Counted from the first letter of the stretch, positions 1 through 6,577 are shown. The stretch: DNA of 8,397 bases from an uncultured Collinsella sp. (GCA_902489225.1 CABTZA010000080.1:1-8397); one strand, 5' to 3'. Notes: generated by a model not told the origin, from the letters alone. Translations and numbers: made by a program.

Positions 1-10
1 ACAGTCCTAT

Positions 11-45
11 GCAAGACGAAGGCCACATTTAGTGGCCTTCTTTGC
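11..45 (+). terminator. Terminator-like hairpin at window start
   Basis: A perfect 9-bp stem, GAAGGCCAC (18-26) with GTGGCCTTC (32-40), closes a 5-base ATTTA loop and is followed by TTT. An outer GCAA (11-14) / TTGC (42-45) pairing can extend it. It probably ends a transcript entering from the left. The T tract is short, so termination may be partial. Confidence 0.6.
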
Positions 46-60
46 ATGCGGAACTCATTT

Positions 61-142
61 GGAGCAAACACCCCGGCGACTCGGGGCTTCCCCGGCCAGA
101 CGACTCGGCCGTTCGGGTCAGGTGGGCTGATAGAAAGATGGT
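61..142 (+). other. GC-rich block with competing small hairpins, no gene seen
   Basis: This non-coding stretch can form several small stems: CCCCG (71-75) with CGGGG (82-86); alternatively CGGGG (82-86) with CCCCG (90-94); GGCC (94-97) with GGCC (107-110); and GACTCG (102-107) with CGGGTC (114-119, one G-T pair). The octamer CGACTCGG occurs twice (77-84 and 101-108). The stems are partly mutually exclusive and lie just ahead of a strong terminator, so this could be the 3' part of a small RNA or leader. I do not recognise any known riboswitch, tRNA, tmRNA or RNase P signature. A decayed intergenic remnant is equally possible. Confidence 0.35.
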
Positions 143-173
143 GACGGAGGCGCAAATAGCGCCTCCGTCTTTT
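143..173 (+). terminator. Strong intrinsic terminator
   Basis: A perfect 11-bp GC-rich stem, GACGGAGGCGC (143-153) with GCGCCTCCGTC (159-169), has a 5-base AAATA loop (154-158) and is followed by TTTT (170-173). It separates whatever is transcribed upstream from the promoter region of the ATPase gene at 300. Confidence 0.88.
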
Positions 174-208
174 GAATGTGATGAAAGTGTGGCGAAATGA
201 GCTTAAAA

Positions 209-277
209 CTTCCGTAAATGTGATAAATGTCACGTTTTACCTAGGGTAAAATGTGGGAAATATCACGTTTACGGAAG
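209..277. promoter_or_regulatory. Nested inverted-repeat array: two tandem ~30-bp palindromic sites
   Basis: Outer arms CTTCCGTAAATGTGATA (209-225) and TATCACGTTTACGGAAG (261-277) pair over 17 positions with one G-T. Inner arms CACGTTTTACC (231-241) and GGTAAAATGTG (245-255) pair over 11 positions with one G-T. The array also reads as two palindromes, 212-241 and 245-274, each with the plan GTAAA-N-GTG(A/G)-N6-TCAC-G-TTT(T)AC. Their cores, TGTGA-N6-TCACG (219-234) and TGTGG-N6-TCACG (252-267), are 33 bp apart centre to centre and resemble CRP/FNR-type sites. TAAAAT (247-252) could be a -10 box, but no convincing -35 accompanies it. The array ends 22 bases before the ATPase start, so it is probably an operator/promoter for that gene. 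In RNA it could also fold into a long hairpin. Confidence 0.75.
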
Positions 278-299
278 ATTCTTTGCGGGAGGTTCGGTC

Positions 300-1664
300 A
301 TGCAGCGAGATATCATTGCCAAGCTTAACGCTTGGAAAGCGTCAGAATATCGTAAGCCGCTTATCCTTAAGGGGGCGCGCCAGGTTGGAAAGACGTGGGC
401 GCTTAAGGAGTTCGGCCGAACCTCGTACCTCAATTTTGTGTATCTGACGCTCGAGGAACCGTCACCTGGGGTACAGAGCGAGTACGCTCAGTTTTTCGAA
501 GGTACGCGCGATCCTCGGCGGATCATCTCAAACCTTTCCCTGGCACTTGGACAGCCTATCGATCCCGGCGAGACGCTGCTTATTATTGATGAGATCCAGG
601 ATTGTCCTTCTGCAGTCGGCGCCCTTAAATACTTCTGTGACGAGGCCCCCGAGTATCACGTCGCATGCGCAGGGTCTTTGTTGGGCGTTCGCTTGTCCCG
701 TGAGACCAGCGCTTTTCCGGTGGGAAAGGTCGAGTTCATGGAGATGCACCCTATGAGCTTTTCCGAGTTTCTGAAAGCCGAGGGCGCTGCAAACTACGAC
801 GAATACCTTGGCGGCCTGGATCAGATCGAGACAGTGCCCGATTTCTTCCATGTCCGTCTCGTCGAGCATCTTCGGCGTTATTTTGCATGTGGCGGCATGC
901 CAGAGGCTCTTGGTCGGTGGGTGGAGACGGGCGATATCGTTCAGGTCGATAAGGTGTTGTCCGATCTCTTGGATTCCTACGAGCGCGATTTTGCCAAGCA
1001 TGGTGGCCGTGCGCAGTTCGCCAAGCTTTCGCAAATATGGAACTCGATTCCAACTCAGTTGGCGCGCGAGAATAAAAAGTTCGTTTGGGGTGCGGTGCGC
1101 GAGGGGGCTCGTGCTCGAGAATACGAGGATGCTCTGGAATGGCTTGCCGATGCTGGGCTCATCATGGCGGTTCGCCTTAATGCTGCCGGTGGCGTGCCGC
1201 TCTCTGCATACGATGACCTCAAGGCATTTAAAGTCTACTGTCTTGATGTCGGTTTGCTGCGCCGCATGGCAAGACTGGATGCGTCCGCTTTTGCCATCTC
1301 GGATGCGCTATTTTCGGAGTTCAAAGGTTCGTTCGCCGAGAATTATGTGCTTCAGGCATTACTTTCACAGTTAGATGCTGCTCCGCGTTATTGGACAAAC
1401 GAGAAGCCGAAGCACGAAGTCGATTTTTTGATTCAAGTCGGAAACGAAATTGTTCCCGTCGAGGTCAAATCGGGAGAGGTCGTTCATTCCAAGAGCCTTA
1501 AGTACTATGCCGACAAGCATGCGGAGACGACTCCACTGAGGGTCCGCTACTCACTTAAGAACCTAAAGCTCGACGACGGGGTGCTCAACATTCCGTTGTA
1601 TTTGGCTGATCGATCTGCCCCTCTTATCAAAAAGGCGCTTGATTGTGCACATCTTGACGTTTAG
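300..1664 (+). CDS. AAA_14 / DUF4143 family ATP-binding protein
   Basis: This 454-residue protein has a P-loop ATPase domain at the N-terminus and a DUF4143-type C-terminus, the usual length and order for this widespread but poorly understood family. Walker A is GARQVGKT (25-32). Walker B is LLIIDE (93-98), followed by IQD. A sensor-like AGSLLGV stretch lies at about 124-130. The C-terminal part carries Glu347 (in FAENYV), Asp375 (in EVDF) and Glu388-x-Lys390 (in VEVKSG), spaced like a PD-(D/E)xK nuclease-fold core that looks intact. There is no signal peptide or evident membrane segment, so it is probably cytoplasmic. The ATG at 300 is preceded by GGGAGG (287-292) at good spacing. The gene stands alone: a terminator and palindrome array lie upstream, and a convergent gene lies downstream with no clear terminator in the 65-bp gap. 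Its biological role is not established; nuclease activity is inference. Confidence 0.9.
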   Translation: MQRDIIAKLNAWKASEYRKPLILKGARQVGKTWALKEFGRTSYLNFVYLTLEEPSPGVQSEYAQFFEGTRDPRRIISNLSLALGQPIDPGETLLIIDEIQDCPSAVGALKYFCDEAPEYHVACAGSLLGVRLSRETSAFPVGKVEFMEMHPMSFSEFLKAEGAANYDEYLGGLDQIETVPDFFHVRLVEHLRRYFACGGMPEALGRWVETGDIVQVDKVLSDLLDSYERDFAKHGGRAQFAKLSQIWNSIPTQLARENKKFVWGAVREGARAREYEDALEWLADAGLIMAVRLNAAGGVPLSAYDDLKAFKVYCLDVGLLRRMARLDASAFAISDALFSEFKGSFAENYVLQALLSQLDAAPRYWTNEKPKHEVDFLIQVGNEIVPVEVKSGEVVHSKSLKYYADKHAETTPLRVRYSLKNLKLDDGVLNIPLYLADRSAPLIKKALDCAHLDV

Positions 1665-1729
1665 ATCCTGGGCGAGCTGATGGGCGGCGGCTAATTAAAT
1701 CGCTCCGTAACGGCCAAGGAGCTTGGACC

Positions 1730-2734
1730 TTAGCGGTGCTTGCTTCGCCAAGCCGTGGGTGTCATGCCGGTGTATTGTTTGAACGCTTGGGCGAAGGCGG
1801 CTTGCTGAGGGTAGCCTAGGCGCTCTGCCACCTGCGCTATTGTGAGCGCGCTATCGGCCAAAAGGTCCTGTGCTCGCTCCATGCGGCGCCTTCGTATGTA
1901 GGTGCCCAGGGACTCGCCGGTTTGGGCCTTAAAGGTGGCGCATAGTTTGGAGCGGCTTGTGTAGAGCCTCTCGGCCACCTCGTTGATACCCACACGTCTG
2001 CCTTTGTCGAGCGCGCGCTCAATCATTGCCGTTGCTTCTTCGGCAATGGCCATGCTGACGCGTGTGCCTGCCGCCTGCCGCGCCTGCTTTTGGGCTGCGC
2101 GCGAACAGGCGAGCTCCGCGACCATGGTCTCCACGATGCCCTGCATATAGACGTGTCCGCCTACGGTGCGGGCGCGGTCCTCGTTAATCCGGCGCAGCGT
2201 TTGGCAGATCGCAGACGTCGCTTCCTCGTGCCATGGCTCGGCAAACGCCTCAAAGGTTCCCGCGAACTCGGTGGGATAGCGGTGCTCCAGGTCGTCAAAA
2301 TATCCGGGCAAAAAGAGCACCGAGCGCGAGTGATAAAGCCGTCCCGCAAACAGCGGGCTTAATTCCTCGCCACAGCTATCTTGGATAAAGCTGCAAACGG
2401 CATTGTTTGGCCACGGTCCATGCAATGGTTTAAGGTTCGCGGGCGTTATGCCAGCCTCGGGCATGCATGTAAGTGTGGGCGCGCTGACCTCGCTCACGCA
2501 GGCGTATGGCTCGGGTGTGTATTCGGCCAGGTACATATCGTGCGTCGGGGTGATGAAATGCTCCATGACAATGCAGGCAGGGGAGAGAGGCATGATCCAT
2601 GCGCGGCCGTGCGCCCGATCGTTTGCCACCTCGCCGGTAAAGACAGCGCCCTTGCCGGAAAGCTCCAGGCCAAACTGCTCAAATTGCGGTGCGTAGAGCT
2701 CGGTTATGTCGGTCGCGGCCCGATGCATTTTCAA
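1730..2734 (-). CDS. AraC-family transcriptional regulator
   Basis: This protein of up to 334 residues has the AraC/XylS layout: a ~230-residue N-terminal sensing region without recognisable motifs, then two helix-turn-helix units. The first is around 249-275 (INEVAERLYTSRSKL...), the second around 298-320 (TIAQVAERLGYPQQAAFAQAF), and the family-typical ending YTGMTPTAWR follows. The reading frame can start at TTG (2734) or at ATG (2728, two codons in). A purine-rich AAGGAAGGGG (2750-2741) fits either, with better spacing to the TTG. The gene is divergent from an ABC transporter operon, an arrangement known for YbtA/PchR-like regulators that control siderophore uptake genes. I infer that it controls that operon and possibly itself. 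The ligand cannot be read from the sequence. No clear terminator lies beyond its stop. Confidence 0.92.
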   Translation of the reverse strand: MKMHRAATDITELYAPQFEQFGLELSGKGAVFTGEVANDRAHGRAWIMPLSPACIVMEHFITPTHDMYLAEYTPEPYACVSEVSAPTLTCMPEAGITPANLKPLHGPWPNNAVCSFIQDSCGEELSPLFAGRLYHSRSVLFLPGYFDDLEHRYPTEFAGTFEAFAEPWHEEATSAICQTLRRINEDRARTVGGHVYMQGIVETMVAELACSRAAQKQARQAAGTRVSMAIAEEATAMIERALDKGRRVGINEVAERLYTSRSKLCATFKAQTGESLGTYIRRRRMERAQDLLADSALTIAQVAERLGYPQQAAFAQAFKQYTGMTPTAWRSKHR

Positions 2735-2767
2735 AAGCGTCCCCTTCCTTTGCGGAAACGTCCACGC

Positions 2768-2796
2768 TTGGCTCGATTGTGTGCCTCGGCTAACAT
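2768..2796 (+). promoter_or_regulatory. Candidate promoter for the ABC transporter operon
   Basis: TTGGCT (2768-2773) and TAACAT (2791-2796) are 17 bases apart, each matching consensus at 4 of 6 positions. The implied start near 2803 lies within the araC -10 region, so the two divergent promoters would overlap face to face. Its weakness fits a promoter that needs an activator such as the AraC protein. Other placements are possible. Confidence 0.35.
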
Positions 2797-2813
2797 ATCA
2801 ATGATAAGTTGAT
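2797..2813. promoter_or_regulatory. Inverted repeat ATCAA-N7-TTGAT between the divergent genes
   Basis: ATCAA (2797-2801) and TTGAT (2809-2813) form a perfect 5-bp inverted repeat with a 7-base spacer. It overlaps the araC -10 box and the probable start of the ABC transcript, a sensible place for an operator. Five-base arms can arise by chance. Confidence 0.3.
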
Positions 2814-2829
2814 TGAGGTTAACTCTCAA
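2801..2829 (-). promoter_or_regulatory. Candidate promoter for the AraC regulator
   Basis: Reading leftward on the minus strand, TTGAGA (2829-2824) is followed by exactly 17 bases and then TATCAT (2806-2801). Each box matches the sigma-70-type consensus at 5 of 6 positions. Transcription would begin near 2794, giving a leader of about 60 bases. The spacer contains GTTAAC, and the -35 box is part of the inverted repeat at 2813-2829, so a protein bound there would block or modulate this promoter. Confidence 0.65.
2813..2829. promoter_or_regulatory. Candidate operator with AGGTTAACT core
   Basis: TTGAG (2813-2817) and CTCAA (2825-2829) flank GTTAACT (2818-2824), giving a 17-bp inverted repeat across the araC -35 box. 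The 9-mer AGGTTAACT (2816-2824) recurs in the regulatory gap at 6456-6464. The AGGTTA half-site recalls DtxR/IdeR-type metal regulator boxes, but this is inference. AraC-type binding is an alternative. Confidence 0.5.
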
Positions 2830-2848
2830 GCCGTTAGAAGGGAACCTT

Positions 2849-4675
2849 ATGGCAAAGGGATCAAAAAGGGAAGGCGGCGGTATCGGCGAGCTGCTTGCTT
2901 ATGCCGGCGACCGTAAATTCCTAACGTATTTGGGCATGGCGCTCTCGGCGCTCTCGCAGCTGCTGAGCTTTGGCCCGTACGTGTGCATTTGGCTTGTCGC
3001 GCGCGATTTGATCGCCGTGGCGCCTAACTGGAGCGAAGCCACCGATATCGCGATGTATGGCTGGTGGGCCGTGGGTTTTGCCCTGGCAAGCATCGTAGCT
3101 TATTTCGTGGGGCTCATGTGCACGCACCTGTCTGCGTTTCGCTGCGCATCCAATATTCGCAAAACTACGAGCGAGCACCTGCTTAAGCTGCCGCTTGGCT
3201 ACTTTGACACGCACGCCACCGGTGAGCTGCGTCGTGTTGTAGACGGATGTGCCGCCTCCACCGAGACTTTGCTCGCACACATGCTGCCCGATATCGCAGG
3301 CGCCGCCGCCATGGTCGTGGGCTTGCTCGTGCTGCTTTTCGCGCTCGATTGGCGTTTGGGGGCGGCATGCCTTATCTCGGTCGTCGTTTCGTTTGGCGCC
3401 ATGGCCACCATGATGAGCGGCAAAGGCGCCGAGTTCATGAAGGCCTACATGGGAGCGCTGGTCAAGATGAACAAGACCGGCACCGAATACGTACGTGGCA
3501 TCCCCGTTGTCAAGGTGTTTCAGCAGACGGTCTACTCCTTTAAGGCCTTCCACGATGCGATCGCCGAATACGCCGACATGGCACAAAACTATGCGGGCAC
3601 GTTCTGTCGAGGTCCGCAGGTACTCAACCTTACCGCGCTCAATGGTCTTGTGGCATTCCTGTTGCCCGTGGCGTTGCTGTTGGCGCCGGGCGAGACGGAC
3701 TTCGCGCATTTTATGGCCAACTTCACGTTTTACGCGATATTTTCGGCCGTGGTGCCGACGGCCATGACCAAGCTCATGTTTGTGGGCGAGGCCTCTCAGA
3801 TGAGTGCCGATTCGCTGGCTCGTATTCGAAGCGTCATGGATTCCAAGCAGCTCTCCGTGACCGCCCAACCCAAGCACCCTGCCGGCAGCGACGTGCGATT
3901 TGAGGATGTGAGCTTTACCTACGAGGGTGCCGAAGCACCTGCCGTTAGCCATGTGAGCTTTAGCGTTTCCGCGGGTAGCACCCTCGCCCTGGTGGGTCCC
4001 TCGGGTGGCGGTAAGTCAACCTGCGCAAGCCTGATCCCGCGTTTTTGGGATGTTTCCTCGGGTCGAGTGCTCGTAGGCGGTGTGGACGTTCGCGATATGG
4101 ATCCGCACGAGCTTATGGACCAGGTCGCCTTCGTGTTCCAGACCAACCAGCTGTTCCGGCAAACACTTGCCGATAACGTGCGCGCCTCCAAGCCTACGGC
4201 CACTGACGACGAAGTGCGTGCAGCTCTCTCCGCAGCTCAGTGCGACGACATTGTGGCCAAGCTCCCACAGGGCATCAATACCATGCTCGGCGCCGGCGGG
4301 GCGTATCTTTCGGGCGGCGAGGTCCAGCGCGTGGCACTCGCCCGCGCGATCCTTAAAGACGCGCCTATCGTGGTGCTCGATGAGGCCACGGCGTTTGCCG
4401 ATCCCGAGAACGAGGCGCTCATCCAACGCGCCTTTAGCAAGCTGGCGGCGGGTCGCACGGTCATTATGATTGCGCACCGACTCTCGACTGTAGTGGGCGC
4501 AGACCAAATCGTGGTGCTCAACCAGGGCAGCGTGCAGGAGTCGGGTACCCATGCCGAGTTGCTGTCCCAAGAGGGCCTGTATGCCAAGATGTGGACCGAA
4601 TACGAACAGGCCGCGAGCTGGAAAATCACTGCAGCGACCGCGGATGCCGCCGTCACGAAGGGAGGCGAGGCCTAA
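2849..4675 (+). CDS. ABC half-transporter, YbtP/IrtA-like (membrane domain fused to ATPase)
   Basis: This 608-residue protein has a six-helix type-IV (exporter-fold) membrane domain at about 20-310 and a nucleotide-binding domain after about 345. Walker A is GPSGGGKST (383-391), the Q-loop Gln is 431, the signature LSGGE is 487-491, Walker B Asp511 is followed by catalytic Glu512, and the switch His is 543. The D-loop reads AFADPENE instead of the usual SALD form, as I recall for siderophore-type members such as YbtP. The frame extends upstream to a TTG at 2813, but the ATG at 2849 is preferred because GAAGGGAA (2837-2844) sits just ahead of it. It is the first gene of a two-gene operon and probably forms a heterodimer with the next product. 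Known relatives with this fold import iron-siderophore complexes, while most of the fold exports, so direction and substrate are uncertain. Confidence 0.9.
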   Translation: MAKGSKREGGGIGELLAYAGDRKFLTYLGMALSALSQLLSFGPYVCIWLVARDLIAVAPNWSEATDIAMYGWWAVGFALASIVAYFVGLMCTHLSAFRCASNIRKTTSEHLLKLPLGYFDTHATGELRRVVDGCAASTETLLAHMLPDIAGAAAMVVGLLVLLFALDWRLGAACLISVVVSFGAMATMMSGKGAEFMKAYMGALVKMNKTGTEYVRGIPVVKVFQQTVYSFKAFHDAIAEYADMAQNYAGTFCRGPQVLNLTALNGLVAFLLPVALLLAPGETDFAHFMANFTFYAIFSAVVPTAMTKLMFVGEASQMSADSLARIRSVMDSKQLSVTAQPKHPAGSDVRFEDVSFTYEGAEAPAVSHVSFSVSAGSTLALVGPSGGGKSTCASLIPRFWDVSSGRVLVGGVDVRDMDPHELMDQVAFVFQTNQLFRQTLADNVRASKPTATDDEVRAALSAAQCDDIVAKLPQGINTMLGAGGAYLSGGEVQRVALARAILKDAPIVVLDEATAFADPENEALIQRAFSKLAAGRTVIMIAHRLSTVVGADQIVVLNQGSVQESGTHAELLSQEGLYAKMWTEYEQAASWKITAATADAAVTKGGEA

Positions 4676-6433
4676 ATGTTCGCCTCATTCCAAAAGAAGT
4701 ATTTCCTATCCGATAAAGGCGTCGCCGGCGTAAAACGTGGCATTTTCTGGACCACGCTCACTAATCTCATTACCATGGCCGGCATGGGCTTTTTATTCCT
4801 GGTCATGGCCGGTTTTGTCGAACATCTCGCCATCGGCGCCGACCTGCCGGATGCCCTGCCGATTGTGGGCGGCCTCCTGGTCTTTTTTGTGTTGCTCTTT
4901 GCCTCTAACTGGCAGCAGTATTACTACACCTACTGCATCTTTTACGAGGAGTGCGGCAAGCAGCGTATGGAGATCGCCGAGCGCTTGCGCAAACTGCCGC
5001 TGTCGTTTTTTGGTCGTCGTGATCTGGCCGATTTAACCGAGACCATCATGGGCGACGTCCAGGCCATGGAGCACGCCTACAGCCACGTGCTGGGAGAGCT
5101 TTGGGGTGCCATCATCGCAAGCGCCATTGTGTTCGTGGCGTCGCTGTTCTTTTGCTGGCAGCTGGCGATCGCGGCGTTTTGGAGCGTTCCCGTGGCCTTT
5201 GCCGTGCTGTATCTAACACGCGGCCCCATGACTCCGGTGTTCGATCGCGTGCGCGCCGAGAAGGTCAAGGTTACCGAGGCTATTCAAGAGACGCTCGACT
5301 GCGTTCGCGAGATCCGCGCCACCAACCAGGAGGCCCATTATCTTGAGGGACTCAACGCCGTGATCGATGCCGAGGAGCGCGAGACCACCAAGGGCGAGCT
5401 CGCTAACGGGCTTTTGGTTAACTCCGCCTTTGCCATCCTGCGTCTGGGCATTGCCACCACGCTGGTCACGGGTGCCGCGATGGTCGCCTCCGGGCAGGTC
5501 GACTTTTTGGTGATGTTTGCCTTCCTGCTTATGGTGAGCCGTATCTATGCACCCTTTGACCAAGCGTTAATGTTAATGTCCGAGCTGTTTGCCGCCGAGT
5601 CGTCTGCCAAGCGCATGCATTCCATCATGGAAGAGCCTGCGGCGCGGGGCAGCGAGAAATTTGAGCCCGCGGGCCACGATGTGGTGTTCGATCACGTGGC
5701 ATTTGGCTATGGTGCGGGCGAGGACGGCCGTGCCGGCGAGAAAGTTCTTACCGATGTGAGCTTTACCGCCAAGGAAGGCGAAGTTACGGCGCTGGTCGGT
5801 CCTTCGGGTTCCGGTAAGTCTACGGTGAGCCGCCTGGCCGCGCGCTTTTGGGATGCCACCGAAGGCACGGTCACCGTGGGTGGCGTGGATGTTGCGGGCG
5901 TTGATCCCGAGGTGCTGCTGCGCGACTACGCCATTGTGTTCCAAGACGTGCTGCTCTTTGACGACACGGTGATGGGAAACATCCGCCTCGGGCGTCGTGA
6001 TGCCACCGATGAGGAAGTGCTTGCGGCCGCGCGTGCCGCCAACTGCGACGAGTTCGTGAACCGCATGCCGCAGGGCTACGACACCATGATCGGCGAGAAC
6101 GGCTCCAAACTCTCCGGTGGCGAGCGCCAGCGCATCTCCATCGCCCGCGCGCTGCTCAAAGACGCGCCCATCGTGCTGTTGGACGAGGCGACGGCAAGCT
6201 TGGATGTGGAGAATGAGACCGTGGTACAGCAGGCACTCTCCCGTCTGCTTGCAGGTAAGACGGTTATCGTTATTGCCCACCGTATGCGTACGGTGGAAAA
6301 TGCCGACAAAATCGTTGTGCTCAAGGATGGTGTGGTTGCCGAGCAGGGTGCTTCGGCTCAGCTCAAGGCGGCAGGTGGAGAATTTGCCCGTATGGTCGCA
6401 CTGCAAAAGGAAGCGGCTGCCTGGCAGCTGTAG
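4676..6433 (+). CDS. ABC half-transporter, YbtQ/IrtB-like (membrane domain fused to ATPase)
   Basis: This 585-residue protein is the second half of the pair, with a six-helix membrane domain at about 20-310 and an ATPase domain after about 335. Walker A is GPSGSGKST (375-383), the signature LSGGE is 479-483, Walker B Asp503 is followed by catalytic Glu504, and the switch His is 535. The D-loop is the ordinary SLDVENE. Both halves of the pair keep their catalytic Glu and His, so neither ATP site looks dead. Its ATG directly follows the TAA of the upstream gene with no gap. The ribosome-binding sequence AAGGGAGG (4658-4665) lies inside the upstream gene, which points to translational coupling and fixed subunit ratio. 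It ends in EAAAWQL, echoing EQAASWKI near the end of the first subunit. The membrane location and heterodimer are inferred from the family. Confidence 0.9.
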   Translation: MFASFQKKYFLSDKGVAGVKRGIFWTTLTNLITMAGMGFLFLVMAGFVEHLAIGADLPDALPIVGGLLVFFVLLFASNWQQYYYTYCIFYEECGKQRMEIAERLRKLPLSFFGRRDLADLTETIMGDVQAMEHAYSHVLGELWGAIIASAIVFVASLFFCWQLAIAAFWSVPVAFAVLYLTRGPMTPVFDRVRAEKVKVTEAIQETLDCVREIRATNQEAHYLEGLNAVIDAEERETTKGELANGLLVNSAFAILRLGIATTLVTGAAMVASGQVDFLVMFAFLLMVSRIYAPFDQALMLMSELFAAESSAKRMHSIMEEPAARGSEKFEPAGHDVVFDHVAFGYGAGEDGRAGEKVLTDVSFTAKEGEVTALVGPSGSGKSTVSRLAARFWDATEGTVTVGGVDVAGVDPEVLLRDYAIVFQDVLLFDDTVMGNIRLGRRDATDEEVLAAARAANCDEFVNRMPQGYDTMIGENGSKLSGGERQRISIARALLKDAPIVLLDEATASLDVENETVVQQALSRLLAGKTVIVIAHRMRTVENADKIVVLKDGVVAEQGASAQLKAAGGEFARMVALQKEAAAWQL

Positions 6434-6451
6434 GAAAGGGGACCAAGATTT

Positions 6452-6474
6452 CCAAAGGTTAACTTTGGTTGACC
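6452..6474. promoter_or_regulatory. Candidate operator upstream of the small protein/P-type ATPase genes
   Basis: CCAAAG (6452-6457) and CTTTGG (6463-6468) form a perfect 6-bp inverted repeat around GTTAA. An overlapping second reading pairs GGTTAAC (6457-6463, here 6457-6463 reads GGTTAAC) with GTTGACC (6468-6474) over a 4-base spacer, with one G-T pair. As a direct repeat, GGTTAAC and GGTTGAC (6467-6473) are 10 bp apart, about one helical turn. The core shares AGGTTAACT with the element at 2816-2824. It is probably a regulator site, with a metal sensor or the AraC protein as candidates. Confidence 0.55.
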
Positions 6475-6493
6475 ATAATAGTTCGACTAAACT
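6465..6493 (+). promoter_or_regulatory. Candidate promoter for the small protein/P-type ATPase genes
   Basis: TTGGTT (6465-6470) and TAAACT (6488-6493) are 17 bases apart. The -35 overlaps the operator-like repeat, and the -10 lies inside the palindrome GACTA-AAC-TAGTC (6485-6497). An alternative -10 is CATAAT (6474-6479, 5 of 6 matches), which lacks a good -35 but would place the operator in the promoter spacer. I cannot decide between them. No intrinsic terminator is evident after the ABC operon, so read-through is also possible. Confidence 0.35.
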
Positions 6494-6497
6494 AGTC
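6485..6497. repeat. 13-bp palindrome GACTA-AAC-TAGTC
   Basis: Perfect 5-bp arms (6485-6489 and 6493-6497) with a 3-base centre lie just downstream of the operator-like repeat, overlapping the candidate -10 box. It may be a second protein-binding site or part of the leader RNA. Confidence 0.35.
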
Positions 6498-6529
6498 TCA
6501 AAGTGTGCTCGAGCAAACTTGTTTACTCG

Positions 6530-6561
6530 GGTGCTAAGGCACCGTGCCGCAGTTGTTGCGG
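6530..6561 (+). other. Two small hairpins in the leader of the small-protein gene
   Basis: GGTGC (6530-6534) pairs with GCACC (6539-6543) around TAAG, and CCGCA (6547-6551) pairs with TGCGG (6557-6561) around GTTGT. The second ends three to four bases before the AGGGAG ribosome-binding sequence (6565-6570). They could modulate translation or mRNA stability, but short GC stems are common. Confidence 0.3.
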
Positions 6562-6577
6562 AAAAGGGAGAGACATC

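Noticed and set aside
209..277. Insertion-sequence ends or a miniature transposable element
   Set aside because: The inverted repeats are tightly nested with no internal cargo, no flanking target duplication was seen, and the position directly before a start codon fits an operator better.
209..277. CRISPR array
   Set aside because: The half-sites alternate in orientation with spacers of only a few bases, which is not the direct repeat plus ~30-base spacer pattern.
1665..1729. Shared terminator between the convergent ATPase and AraC genes
   Set aside because: Only a 5-bp stem (CCAAG 1714-1718 with CTTGG 1722-1726) is visible, with no T tract on either strand.
2813..2848. A 12-residue upstream extension of the first ABC subunit starting at TTG 2813
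   Set aside because: It would overlap the operator-like repeat and has no ribosome-binding sequence, whereas the ATG at 2849 has GAAGGGAA immediately upstream.
2921..3952. A 343-residue open frame on the minus strand
   Set aside because: It is antisense to the membrane domain of the first ABC gene, with low-complexity His/Gly/Arg-rich sequence and no recognisable family.
5573..6406. A 277-residue open frame on the minus strand
   Set aside because: It lies entirely opposite the second ABC gene's ATPase domain, has a His/Arg-rich composition typical of antisense reading of GC-rich coding sequence, and shows no domain or ribosome-binding site.
6503..6577. A 25-residue upstream extension of the small protein starting at GTG 6503
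   Set aside because: No ribosome-binding site precedes it, and it would add a cysteine-rich sequence ahead of what looks like an N-terminal membrane anchor. The ATG at 6578 has a good site.
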